DNA of 64,000 nucleotides from Parabacteroides gordonii MS-1 = DSM 23371. GTDB taxonomy: Bacteria > Bacteroidota > Bacteroidia > Bacteroidales > Tannerellaceae. The notes under the pieces are model-generated. The model was not told the origin of the DNA. It did no database searches and worked only from the letters and a program-made list of their open reading frames with translations. Shown here in pieces: positions 34,764 through 43,106 of this stretch. Every line of letters begins with the position of its first letter. Positions within the stretch are counted from its first letter, which is position 1. The position numbers and the translations under genes are program-made. The stretch spans positions 4,228,749-4,292,748 of the forward strand of contig NZ_KQ033919.1 in the NCBI RefSeq assembly GCF_000969825.1. The letters run 5' to 3'.

Positions 34764-36275
34764 TTATTTAATCTGTTTGAACGCTTTTCCCAGCATATCC
34801 GTGATATCTCCGGCAATCATACTTTCTTCCGAACGGTAGACTGCGGCCAGGTCTCCGGCTGTACCGTGCAGGAATACACCGGCAACGGATGCTGTTTCGG
34901 GTTCGGCACCCTGAGCCAGTAAACCGAGGATTATGCCGGTCAGCACATCACCGCTGCCGGCTGTTGCCATACCCGGGTTGCCGCAACTGTTGAAGTATAC
35001 GTTTCCGGTAGCCGTACAGATAGCGGTATAAGTCCCTTTGAGGATAACACAAAGCTTGTGCTCAGTGGCAAATGCCTGTGCTTTCTTCAGACGTTCGTAC
35101 ATGGTGTTGCTTTCTCCGGCGATACGGTCGAACTCTTTGGGATGCGGTGTCAGGATGCTTCTTGGCGGGATGCGGTTCAACAGGTCTTTATTGGATGCAA
35201 GCAGGTTGAGAGCATCTGCGTCAAGAACGACCGGTTTCTCGGTTGTTTGGAGCAAACGTTCCAGTGCCGCAGCCGATTCAAGGTGTTGTCCCAGGCCGGG
35301 GCCGATACCGACTGCTGAATAAGAGGCTATTTCCGGTACTGTCGTGAAGTAGTCGGGATGCGGGTCGAAGCTGACCATTGCTTCCGGGAAAGCAGCCTGC
35401 ATAATTACTTCCCCCCGTTGCGGAATATGCACGGTCAGCAAGCCGGTACCGCTTCGCAGGCAGGAACGGGCGGCAAGTAGGGCAGCACCCATTTTGCCTT
35501 TGCTTCCGGCAATCAGTAAAGCGTGGCCGTATGTCCCTTTATGAGAGAACTTTTCGCGGGGTTGGAGCACTTCGGCAATATCTTCTTCTTCCACCATCAT
35601 ATAAGGAGTAGATGTATTGTCAATGATATCCGGATGGATGCCGATGTCGAGTACTTTCCATTCGCCGACATACTGCGCATTCTCCGGGAAGAAGAACGCC
35701 AGTTTCGGGAAACCGAACGTAAGTGTCAGGCTGGCCTTTATAATCGAGTCGGGATCATTCGTCTGGTTGTTTTCACCGAACAATCCGGAAGGAATGTCGA
35801 TCGACACAACGGTAGCGTCCGATTGGTTGATGTATTTCACCATCGCAGCAAATCCCCCGGTGATCGGACGATTCAGGCCGGAACCGAACAAGCCGTCTAT
35901 CACGACGTCGCGATCCGTCAGTACCGGCGGAACGAAATCGGCTATCACTTCCGTGAATTCTACTTTTTCTAATCCGAGTATCCGTTGCTTGTTCATTTCG
36001 CAATCGAAAGAAAGATGCTCGGTCGGGTTGAACAGGTAAGTTTCTACTTTGTAGCACTCATCTTTCAGCAGGCGTGCGATGGCAAGTGCATCCGCCCCGT
36101 TGTTGCCTTGTCCGGCAAAGACGATGATACGCGTTTGCTTGGAGTAACGACGGCAAAATTCGTGTACAAATACGGTTGAGGCGCGTTCAACGAGATCGAT
36201 TGAACTGATCGGTTCGTTTTGAATGGTGTACTGATCGAGTTCCTTTACTTTGTCTGTTGGAAATATCTTTATCAT
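34764..36275 (-). CDS. nnr: Bifunctional NAD(P)H-hydrate epimerase / ADP-dependent dehydratase
   Basis: Repairs hydrated NADH/NADPH. 503 residues, two fused domains. The YjeF_N epimerase domain is about residues 1-210 (IIVFAGQGNNGADALAIARLL, VVIDGLFGSGLNRPITG, VSIDIPSGLFGE). The YjeF_C carbohydrate-kinase-like dehydratase is about 225-500 (SHKGTYGHALLIAGSKGKMGAALLA, AVGIGPGLGQ, VLDADALNLL, TPHPKEFDRI, GNPGMATAGSGDVLTGIILGLL). Full length. Monocistronic, with its terminator toward the mobile element; the upstream kinase gene ends about 100 bases away on the same strand. Confidence 0.96.
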   Translation of the reverse strand: MIKIFPTDKVKELDQYTIQNEPISSIDLVERASTVFVHEFCRRYSKQTRIIVFAGQGNNGADALAIARLLKDECYKVETYLFNPTEHLSFDCEMNKQRILGLEKVEFTEVIADFVPPVLTDRDVVIDGLFGSGLNRPITGGFAAMVKYINQSDATVVSIDIPSGLFGENNQTNDPDSIIKASLTLTFGFPKLAFFFPENAQYVGEWKVLDIGIHPDIIDNTSTPYMMVEEEDIAEVLQPREKFSHKGTYGHALLIAGSKGKMGAALLAARSCLRSGTGLLTVHIPQRGEVIMQAAFPEAMVSFDPHPDYFTTVPEIASYSAVGIGPGLGQHLESAAALERLLQTTEKPVVLDADALNLLASNKDLLNRIPPRSILTPHPKEFDRIAGESNTMYERLKKAQAFATEHKLCVILKGTYTAICTATGNVYFNSCGNPGMATAGSGDVLTGIILGLLAQGAEPETASVAGVFLHGTAGDLAAVYRSEESMIAGDITDMLGKAFKQIK

Positions 36276-36376
36276 AATTGTCGGATATCTAATATTTATT
36301 CTGCTTACAAATGTATAACAAACTTTGCTATGTTGTAGCTACTTATTCCAAAAAGGGCGGAAGGCTTTTGTTGTGG

Positions 36377-37699
36377 TCAGGGAAAAGTAAGTAAAAACCG
36401 GCTTCCCTGTCCGGCTTCGGAGATAACGGTCAGGCTGCCTTTGTGCATGTGCATGATCTGTCGGGAGATACTGAGTCCGATACCGGAACCGGCTGGCTTG
36501 GTGGTGAAGAACGGGATGAAGATACGTTCCTGCACATCCGCCGGAATGCCTGTCCCGTTGTCGCTGACCTGTATGTACGTCTTTCCTTCCGTATTGATTC
36601 CGGCCGACAGTTCTATCATCGGTTCCCTGCAATCCTGGGTGGCATCGAGGGCATTCCGGATCAGGTTGATCAGTATTTGCTCGATCATCGCTTTGTCGGC
36701 AATGATCTGTAAATGGCTGGTTATCGGAAGGATATTTACTATATCCGATTGCTCCTTGAATAACATGCCGGCACTGTTCAGTAAACTGTCTACGGAGATA
36801 ATTTCAACGGCAGGCGTAGGAATACCCGTCACTTTCCTGTAATTCTCCACGAAACGAACCAGCCCGCTGCTGCGCCGAAAGATCGTATCGACAGCCTGGT
36901 TTATCTCTTCCCGGTCTTCTTCGCTGTTATCTCCGGAAGTCTGTTTACTCTTTAACAGTTCGGCCAGGGAGACGATGGGCGTCATTGAATTCATGATCTC
37001 GTGCGTAAGAACACGGATCAGCTTCTGCCAGGCTTCCGTCTCCTTATTCTCCAATACCGAACGGATATTCTTCATGCTTACGACAGTCAACGTTTTGCCC
37101 AGTACGACAAACGACATGGCCGACAGGATCAATTGCGAATATTCCTCTTTCCGGCGCACTTGCAGGATGGAGAGTTCACCGGGATGTAGGATACGCAGGC
37201 GGGTAGGAAGTTCCGGATGATAGACAGCCAGGTCGTCTACCGTTTCGGCAAAGTTCAGCCCCGTTTGTATCTTGGCGGCCTGGTTCATCCATTCTATCCG
37301 GCCTGTTTCGGAGGAGTAGACCAATACCGAAAGGTCGATGTGGTTGGCCAACGCCTGGAAATATTGCAGTTGGCTTTCTTTCTGTTGAAGATCCTTTTTA
37401 TAGTGTTGCAAGGCATCCGCCAGTGCATCCGTCAGTTCCTGCGGTAAGGCGTCCGGTGTATTGGAAGAAGTGATGCCGGAAGACAGGAAGTCGGAATAAC
37501 GGATCGACCAGACGAACTGCCGGAACAGCCGTTCGCTCTTCCCCATCAGATGGAAAAGAGAATACACTTCGACCAGTAAAACCACTCCGACAACCAGCGC
37601 GGATATATAAAACTTTCCGGCCACCAGAAAGGCGAACACCAGACAGGTGATCAGCAACAGAAGGATCAGGGCAGCCGCCTTTTTCGAGGATTGTCTCAT
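36377..37699 (-). CDS. NtrY/AtoS-like sensor histidine kinase
   Basis: Sensor kinase of 440 residues. Two N-terminal helices (about 9-27 and 31-50) leave almost no periplasmic loop; a PAS-like region covers about 105-215 (YFQALANHIDLSVLVYSSETGRIEWMN). The phospho-acceptor is H233 in RVLTHEIMNSMTP; N box LINLIRNALDAT, G1 VSDNGTGIP, G2 GSGIGLSISRQIM. The gene overlaps the upstream sigma-54 response regulator by 4 bases. Likely senses membrane or cytoplasmic state rather than a periplasmic ligand, and controls the FtsX-type ABC operon at 40693 through the regulator. Confidence 0.92.
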   Translation of the reverse strand: MRQSSKKAAALILLLLITCLVFAFLVAGKFYISALVVGVVLLVEVYSLFHLMGKSERLFRQFVWSIRYSDFLSSGITSSNTPDALPQELTDALADALQHYKKDLQQKESQLQYFQALANHIDLSVLVYSSETGRIEWMNQAAKIQTGLNFAETVDDLAVYHPELPTRLRILHPGELSILQVRRKEEYSQLILSAMSFVVLGKTLTVVSMKNIRSVLENKETEAWQKLIRVLTHEIMNSMTPIVSLAELLKSKQTSGDNSEEDREEINQAVDTIFRRSSGLVRFVENYRKVTGIPTPAVEIISVDSLLNSAGMLFKEQSDIVNILPITSHLQIIADKAMIEQILINLIRNALDATQDCREPMIELSAGINTEGKTYIQVSDNGTGIPADVQERIFIPFFTTKPAGSGIGLSISRQIMHMHKGSLTVISEAGQGSRFLLTFP

Positions 37700-39063
37700 A
37701 GTCCGTATTTCTCTAGTCGTCTATATAAAGATGTACGCGTGATACCTAATAAGTCGGCTGCCTGTGTCAGATTGCCCGAACAATGACGCAGTACTTCCTG
37801 TATCGTATTCTTTTCGAGCTCTTCGAGATTGAACTTCTCTTCTTTCTCGCGGGAGACGGAAACCGGAATACGAAGCATGAAGTCGTCGTATTGCAATCGT
37901 TTCCGGTCGGACAATATGACAGCCCGTTCAATGACATGTTGCAGTTCGCGTACGTTGCCCGGCCAGTGATACTGTTTCAGCAGTTGGCGAGCTTCCCGCG
38001 AGAAACCCTCTATATCTTTTTTATATTTATGGCTGTAACGTTTCAGGAAATGATCGGCCAGTAGGGACACATCGTTTCCCCGGTCGCGTAACGGCGGGAT
38101 GGCGATCTCGATCGTATTGATACGGTAAAGCAGGTCTTGCCGGAAACTACCGTCTTCTACGGCGGCGTGCAGATCGGTGTTCGTCGCACAAATCAGCCGG
38201 ACATCTATCGGAGTTTCCCGGGTGGAGCCGAGGCGGTTTATCTTCTGTTGCTCGATTACGGTGAGCAGCTTCGATTGAAGCATCAGTGGCAGGTTACCGA
38301 TCTCGTTGAGGAAAAGCGTACCGCCGGAAGCTATTTCAAAACGTCCGGACTTGCTTTTTCCCGCGTCGGTAAAGGCTCCTTTCTCGTAACCGAACAGTTC
38401 GCTTTCAAAGAGGTTGTGCGGGATGCTTCCCAGGTCGATCGGGACGAAAGGCTCCTGGTTACGCGGCGATTGCTTATGAAGCGTATAGGCAATCAGGTCT
38501 TTCCCCGTTCCGTTCTCACCCTGCAAGAGGATGTTGGCATCCGCATTCTTTAGCTTCTCCAGTGTTTTGAATACCGTTTGCATGGCAGGTGAGTCGCCGA
38601 TCACCTCTATTTCCGGTTCCGTGGTGGTGAGCACCGACTTTTGTTCTTTCAGGGTCTGCACTTCCGTCCGCCGCCGGCTGAGTTCGAGCGCCGACGAGAT
38701 AGTTGCCAGCATCTTCTCATTCTGCCAGGGTTTGGGAATAAAGTCGGTCGCCCCCGCTTTGATAGCCCTGACTGCCTTTTCCGTATCCGAGTAAGCCGTG
38801 ATCAGTATGACGACCGTTTCGGGCGATATCTCCCGGATGCGTTCCAGCCAGTAGAAGCCTTCTTTCCCGCTGACGGCATCTGCCGTGAAATTCATATCGA
38901 GCAGGATCACGTCATATTTCGTTCGCGACACCAGGCGGTTGATCTCTTTCGGGTCGGCACAGGTCGTAATGCTTTCCACCTGCGGGCGGAGCAACATCTT
39001 CAATGTGAAGAGAATATCTTCGTTATCGTCTATTACCAGTATTTTTCCTTGTCGTACAGCCAT
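37696..39063 (-). CDS. NtrC-family sigma-54-dependent response regulator
   Basis: Enhancer-binding protein of 455 residues. Receiver domain 1-125 with D56 (DVILLDMNFTAD) and FIPKPW; AAA+ domain about 155-385 with Walker A QGENGTGKDLIAYTL, the sigma-54 contact loop GAFTDA (in FGYEKGAFTDAGKS) and RLICATNTDLH; Fis-type HTH at about 415-455 (VLRHCSGNLTQAADLLGITRTSLYRRLEKYGL). The intact GAFTDA motif predicts activation of sigma-54 RNA polymerase. The start is 10 bases after the stop of the YhcG nuclease gene, leaving no room for a promoter of its own there. Confidence 0.95.
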   Translation of the reverse strand: MAVRQGKILVIDDNEDILFTLKMLLRPQVESITTCADPKEINRLVSRTKYDVILLDMNFTADAVSGKEGFYWLERIREISPETVVILITAYSDTEKAVRAIKAGATDFIPKPWQNEKMLATISSALELSRRRTEVQTLKEQKSVLTTTEPEIEVIGDSPAMQTVFKTLEKLKNADANILLQGENGTGKDLIAYTLHKQSPRNQEPFVPIDLGSIPHNLFESELFGYEKGAFTDAGKSKSGRFEIASGGTLFLNEIGNLPLMLQSKLLTVIEQQKINRLGSTRETPIDVRLICATNTDLHAAVEDGSFRQDLLYRINTIEIAIPPLRDRGNDVSLLADHFLKRYSHKYKKDIEGFSREARQLLKQYHWPGNVRELQHVIERAVILSDRKRLQYDDFMLRIPVSVSREKEEKFNLEELEKNTIQEVLRHCSGNLTQAADLLGITRTSLYRRLEKYGL

Positions 39064-39073
39064 GCGTTATCGT

Positions 39074-40228
39074 TTATATCATTTTTTTGAGCTCTTCCAT
39101 ATCGGGCAAAGCCTTCCTCAACTTCTCAGGCATATCATTTAATGTTCTATAAGTTGCCACTCCCATAGGCTTCTCATAATCTTGAATGACATATTCTACA
39201 TATTCTTTGTTTGCACTTTTGCAAAGAATAATACCAATAGAGGGGTTCTCATGCGGTTTTCGTACCTGGTCGTCAAGTAAGCGTAGATAAGTGGTCAGTT
39301 GTCCTAAATAAGAGGGCTTGAACTCACCCCGTTTCAATTCCACACAGACGAGAGCATTCAATTCTCTATTGAAAAACAATAAATCGGAGAAATGGTCTAT
39401 ACCGAAGGCTTCGAGGTGATATTGATTACCCACAAAGGTGAAATCACGCCCAAAAGTCATGATGAACTTCTTGATATTATGGATGATGGCTTGTTCAATA
39501 ACCCGCTCATCAATATCTTCTTTATCTCGTTCCCCTAATTCTTCCACATTGATATAGTCTAACAGATATTCATCTTTGAACATATCTATAGCTTTTAAGG
39601 CGGAACGGGCATCGCTTATTGTTTTCGTGAAATTATTGGGCAACGTGCCTTGGCGGTGATACACGTCCGCTTCTAACTGAGTTCTTAGTGTATATTTACT
39701 CCAACTATTCTGAACCGCTTGATGTATGTAGTAAATTCGTTCCGCAGGACTTGTAGTTTTATTGATAATCTCAATATGATGGGTAAATCCAAGAGACAGG
39801 AAATCGTTCAGATTAAAATTGACCGCCGTGGCGGTCGGATTGTCTACGAACAAGGCTTTCGTATCTATTTCGCTATCTGCTGTTGATGGTTTGTTTGTTG
39901 TTTCCAAATTGACCGCCGCGGCGGTCGATTTACTAAGTACATCATGCCATTCTTCGTAAAAGTTTCGCATTTTCTTTATGCTTGTTGCTGAAAAACCACG
40001 AAGTCCCGGCAATTCTTTTTGTAGTTGTTCGCTGATAGTTTCTATTGCTCCGGTTCCCCAAAATCCCTTGCGAGAATTAGCCGATACATATTGACCTATA
40101 CCATAGTAAAGTGATAACTGTTCTGCATTAACAGCTTTGACAGCCCGCAACTGGCTTTGAAGAATAGCGTTTTTAATGGTGCAGACTACATTATGAAGAT
40201 TTTCCGATAACATCTCTTTGGGATTCAT
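39074..40228 (-). CDS. YhcG-like PD-(D/E)XK nuclease (DUF1016)
   Basis: Protein of 384 residues. The N-terminal DUF1016 domain (about 15-100) contains LYYGIGQYVSANSRKGFWGTGAIETISEQLQKELPG and FSATSIKKMRNFYEEW. The C-terminal YhcG nuclease domain (about 225-375) contains FTFVGNQYHLEAFGIDHFSDLLFFNRELNALVCVELKRGEFKPSYLGQL, in which D..FFN......ELKRG is the PD-(D/E)XK core. Homologues occur with restriction-modification and other defence loci; here it stands alone between a two-component system and its likely target operon. The linker (about 98-140) contains two in-frame copies of a GC-rich palindrome (39816-39837, 39906-39927). Probably acquired. Confidence 0.88.
   Translation of the reverse strand: MNPKEMLSENLHNVVCTIKNAILQSQLRAVKAVNAEQLSLYYGIGQYVSANSRKGFWGTGAIETISEQLQKELPGLRGFSATSIKKMRNFYEEWHDVLSKSTAAAVNLETTNKPSTADSEIDTKALFVDNPTATAVNFNLNDFLSLGFTHHIEIINKTTSPAERIYYIHQAVQNSWSKYTLRTQLEADVYHRQGTLPNNFTKTISDARSALKAIDMFKDEYLLDYINVEELGERDKEDIDERVIEQAIIHNIKKFIMTFGRDFTFVGNQYHLEAFGIDHFSDLLFFNRELNALVCVELKRGEFKPSYLGQLTTYLRLLDDQVRKPHENPSIGIILCKSANKEYVEYVIQDYEKPMGVATYRTLNDMPEKLRKALPDMEELKKMI
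39816..39927. repeat. Paired GC-rich palindromes inside the YhcG gene
   Basis: GACCGCCGTGGCGGTC (39821-39836) and GACCGCCGCGGCGGTC (39911-39926), both preceded by AAATT, exactly 90 bases apart and hence in frame. They encode TATAV and TAAAV in the interdomain linker. They are far more GC-rich than their surroundings. Confidence 0.85.
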
Positions 40229-40313
40229 ACGTAAAATTATGCATTAAACTACAACACAAACTTAGCTAAAATTTCCGTATTGCCGACAGACTATCCCGTA
40301 ACAAGTGAACTTT

Positions 40314-40495
40314 TAATCTTTTTCTGCTTACCTATTAGTTCACGGATGCCTTATTTTTTTGCTTTTGCCCATGCTAAAAATCAATTTTGAGCTAGCTCAA
40401 AATTAAATTCATGCATGCTCAAAATTAATTTCGGGCTTGCTCAAAAGCAAAAAAATAAGGCATTCGGACATTAGTATATAAGCAGAAAAAGATTA
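40314..40495. repeat. Nested 182-bp inverted repeat
   Basis: Outer arms: 17 bases at 40314-40330 (TAATCTTTTTCTGCTTA) are exactly complementary to 40479-40495. Middle arms: 22 bases at 40346-40367 (starting ATGCCTTATTTTTTTGC) are exactly complementary to 40442-40463. The interior (40368-40441) carries the 22-bp dyad array C. The whole could extrude as a cruciform or fold into one long RNA hairpin. Confidence 0.9.
40373..40460. repeat. Dyad array C: four 22-bp units
   Basis: Units start at 40373 (GCTAAAAATCAATTTTGAGC), 40395 (GCTCAAAATTAAATTC), 40417 (GCTCAAAATTAATTTC) and 40439 (GCTCAAAAGC), exactly 22 bases apart. Dyads straddle the boundaries, the best being AATTTTGAGCTAGCTCAAAA around 40394/40395. 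Same architecture as the arrays at 3951 and 10362 with unrelated sequence. Confidence 0.8.
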
Positions 40496-40553
40496 GTTTC
40501 TCCTTTGCTGGGAGTTAGTTAGTAGGCGGAAGCGTGCGGCTAGACTGGCAAAC

Positions 40554-40569
40554 TGTACGAAATCGTACA
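40554..40569. promoter_or_regulatory. Palindrome, putative enhancer site for the NtrC-like regulator
   Basis: TGTACGAAATCGTACA: 7-bp arms TGTACGA/TCGTACA around AA. It lies about 55-70 bases upstream of the sigma-54-like -24 box, the usual distance for enhancer-binding-protein sites. Assignment to the regulator at 37696-39063 is inference. Confidence 0.55.
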
Positions 40570-40623
40570 CTTGGTTATGACGGTGATCTGCTTATGTGGT
40601 TGATTTTTATCTGGTTATGAAAA

Positions 40624-40638
40624 TGGCATAGATATTGA
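40624..40638 (+). promoter_or_regulatory. Sigma-54-like promoter of the ABC exporter operon
   Basis: TGGCATAGATATTGA matches the consensus TGGCAC-N5-TTGC in the GG of the -24 box, the spacing and TTG of the -12 box; the final C is A. It predicts a start point near 40650 and a leader of about 40 nt before the ATG at 40693. Confidence 0.55.
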
Positions 40639-40692
40639 ATGCTTATCCGTATCAGTAGGATATATTCATGCTAACGATAAAATAAGAATAAT

Positions 40693-43086
40693 ATGTTGAA
40701 ACACTATGTGAAAGTAGCCCTTCGGCTGATCAAAAGGAGCTTTCTGTTCTCTTCGATCAATATGCTGGGGTTTGTGCTGGGCATGACGGCCGCTTTTCTG
40801 ATCTATCTCTGGATCGTAGACGAGCTGACGTTTGAAGATTTTAATAAGAACGGGGATTCTATTTACCGGGTGATACGGGAAGATGCGACGGGCGGGAAGC
40901 AGATATCTTCGACAGTAGTTCCTCTTTGCAGACTTTTCCGGGAGGAGTTCCCGAAGGTGGAGAATACAACGTTTATCAAGTATGGCGGAAAGTTAGATCT
41001 TCATTGGGGAGAGAAATTTATCGAACCGAGTTATGCGTATGTAGATACTGCCTTCTTTGATGTATTCAGTTTCCCGGTTATAGCCGGTGATCCGAATCTG
41101 ATGAAGCATGACCCCCAACAGCTGGTCTTATCAGAAGCTACGGCAAAGAAATTGTTTGGTGATACATCGCCTATCGGTAAAGAAGTCGTTTGCCGGTACT
41201 TTACTAATCCTAAATATTATAAAGTAGCTGCCGTGTTGGAAGTTCCGCGTAAAAGTCATATCCAGTTTGAAGTGCTCGGAAGTTGGGACTCTTATGTGTG
41301 GGGTGACTTTGATAGTATGAAGTGGGACTTTTCGGAAAGTATGCATATCTATATCCAACTCAGGAAAGATAATGTGCTTTCGGATGCCGACCGTGCGGCT
41401 ATGCGCAACCTTTGGACAGACCATTCGAAGAAAGGCAAGCCTTTAACGTTGCAGCCTTTGAAAGATATCCATCTGCGCACGAACTTCAAAGAACTGGGCG
41501 ATGTGAATAACCACGGCAGTATGCAACAGATCTATCTGTTTACGATACTGGCTGCTTTGATTATCTTTATGGGAGCGTTTAACTTTATGACGTTGTCGAC
41601 GGCTCGTGCTTCCCAGCGATTTAAGGAGGTAGGTGTCAGGAAGGTGACCGGAGCGAAGCGGAAAACACTGATCGTGCAGTTCCTGGCGGAAAGTCTGGTA
41701 CAGGCCTTTATCTCGTTGCTGTTGGCCTTGGCGCTGACGGAATTATTACTACCGTTGTTCAACCTGTTTGTCGGGAAAGATATTGTCCTTCAGTTTAACT
41801 GGCAGACTTTGTTGTTTATCCTGTTCGGTATTGTGGGAGTGGGTTGTCTGGCCGGGAGCTTTCCGGCATTCTATATGTCGTCGTTCAATCCGTTGCTGGC
41901 TTTCAAAGGAGGACGGGCGACTGGAAAGAAAGGAACTTTTATTAAAGCCTTGGTTTGTGTTCAGTTCGTGATCGCGATAACCATGATTATTAGTACGACA
42001 GTGATATTCAAACAACTTCGTTACCTGCAAAATGCGGATCTGGGACTGAATAAGGAGAACCTGATCGAAGTGGATGTGCAGGACTGGCGGCGTGAATCGG
42101 AAGGGTTTCAGCAGGAAGTGCTGAAGAATCCGCATGTAAAGAGTCTGACGTTAGGGGTGGAGATTACGGATTATATGAAGGGATCTCGCTGGGAAGAGTG
42201 CCTTTTCAGTTGGGAAGACGAGACGGGAAAGACCGACTCGCTGAAGATGGTCGGGATGGTTGGCGACGGTAATTTTATCGATGGCCTGGGGCTGACGTTG
42301 TTGAAGGGAGAGATATTTGGTACGAACCCCGATCATTACTGGGATGGTTCTTATTCGAAAGAGTCGCCGATCGTTATCAATGAGACAGCCTGGAAGATGC
42401 TGAAAGTGGAAAATCCAATCGGCATGTTGCTGAGAGGCGGTACTTTCGGTATCAGGAATTCACGGGTGGTAGGAGTCGTGAAAGACTTTAACTTCCAACC
42501 GATGCGCGAGAAGATAAAACCGGCTTACCTGTATTATACCGTTCAAATGTTCAGTCACCTGTATGTCCGTATCTCACCGGAAGACCAGGCGGCGACCCTG
42601 AAGTTCCTGAAAGAGAAGTATGAGGAAGCGCGGCCGAATATGCTGTTCAACTACCGTTTCCTGACCGATGTGCTGAACCAGAATTATGCCCGTGAGCATC
42701 AGCAGAGCCAGATGTTTCTGATCTTTACGGTGTTGGCTGTTATCGTGGCTATGATGGGTGTATTCGGTCTGGTGGCGCTTTCGACGGTGCAACGGACAAA
42801 GGAAATAGGTGTCCGCAAGGTGAACGGTGCACATTCCGACCGGATCGTCAGGATGTTTTGCCGGGAATATATGAATTGGGTAGGGTTGGCTTTCCTGATA
42901 GCCTGTCCGCTCGGTTACCTGTTTATGTTGAACTGGTTAAGCAATTTTGCCTACCAGACGACGATCAGCTGGTGGCTGTTTCCGCTGGCCGGCGGTATTA
43001 TCTTGCTGATAACGATGCTGACCGTTATAGCACAAACCTGGCGGGCTGCTTCGCGCAATCCGGTGGAATCATTAAGGTATGAATAA
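40693..43086 (+). CDS. FtsX/MacB-like ABC transporter permease, copy 1
   Basis: Inner-membrane permease of 797 residues. TM1 near residues 18-40 (FLFSSINMLGFVLGMTAAFLIYLW), a large periplasmic MacB_PCD domain (about 45-280), FtsX core helices at about 285-400 (including MTLSTARASQRFKEVGVRKVTGAKRKTLIVQFLAESL), a second periplasmic domain, and a second FtsX core at about 675-790 (VFGLVALSTVQRTKEIGVRKVNGAHSDRIVRMF). These 8-TM permeases partner a LolD/MacB-type ATPase and move no solute across the membrane but act mechanically on lipoproteins, peptides or periplasmic proteins. First gene of a three-gene operon with a sigma-54-like promoter. Confidence 0.92.
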   Translation: MLKHYVKVALRLIKRSFLFSSINMLGFVLGMTAAFLIYLWIVDELTFEDFNKNGDSIYRVIREDATGGKQISSTVVPLCRLFREEFPKVENTTFIKYGGKLDLHWGEKFIEPSYAYVDTAFFDVFSFPVIAGDPNLMKHDPQQLVLSEATAKKLFGDTSPIGKEVVCRYFTNPKYYKVAAVLEVPRKSHIQFEVLGSWDSYVWGDFDSMKWDFSESMHIYIQLRKDNVLSDADRAAMRNLWTDHSKKGKPLTLQPLKDIHLRTNFKELGDVNNHGSMQQIYLFTILAALIIFMGAFNFMTLSTARASQRFKEVGVRKVTGAKRKTLIVQFLAESLVQAFISLLLALALTELLLPLFNLFVGKDIVLQFNWQTLLFILFGIVGVGCLAGSFPAFYMSSFNPLLAFKGGRATGKKGTFIKALVCVQFVIAITMIISTTVIFKQLRYLQNADLGLNKENLIEVDVQDWRRESEGFQQEVLKNPHVKSLTLGVEITDYMKGSRWEECLFSWEDETGKTDSLKMVGMVGDGNFIDGLGLTLLKGEIFGTNPDHYWDGSYSKESPIVINETAWKMLKVENPIGMLLRGGTFGIRNSRVVGVVKDFNFQPMREKIKPAYLYYTVQMFSHLYVRISPEDQAATLKFLKEKYEEARPNMLFNYRFLTDVLNQNYAREHQQSQMFLIFTVLAVIVAMMGVFGLVALSTVQRTKEIGVRKVNGAHSDRIVRMFCREYMNWVGLAFLIACPLGYLFMLNWLSNFAYQTTISWWLFPLAGGIILLITMLTVIAQTWRAASRNPVESLRYE

Positions 43087-43106
43087 AACATTATAAGAAT
43101 AAAGAT

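Larger units (their letters stand above)
40229..40692. other. Intergenic control region of the ABC exporter operon
   Basis: 464 bases between divergent genes with no convincing ORF. It contains the 182-bp nested inverted repeat (40314-40495), the dyad array C within it, a palindrome (40554-40569) and a sigma-54-like promoter (40624-40638). No TAnnTTTG element is seen before the permease gene. Confidence 0.7.

Noticed and set aside
39074-40228. YhcG as part of a restriction-modification or other defence island
   Set aside because: No methylase, specificity subunit or other defence gene adjoins it; neighbours are regulatory and transport genes.
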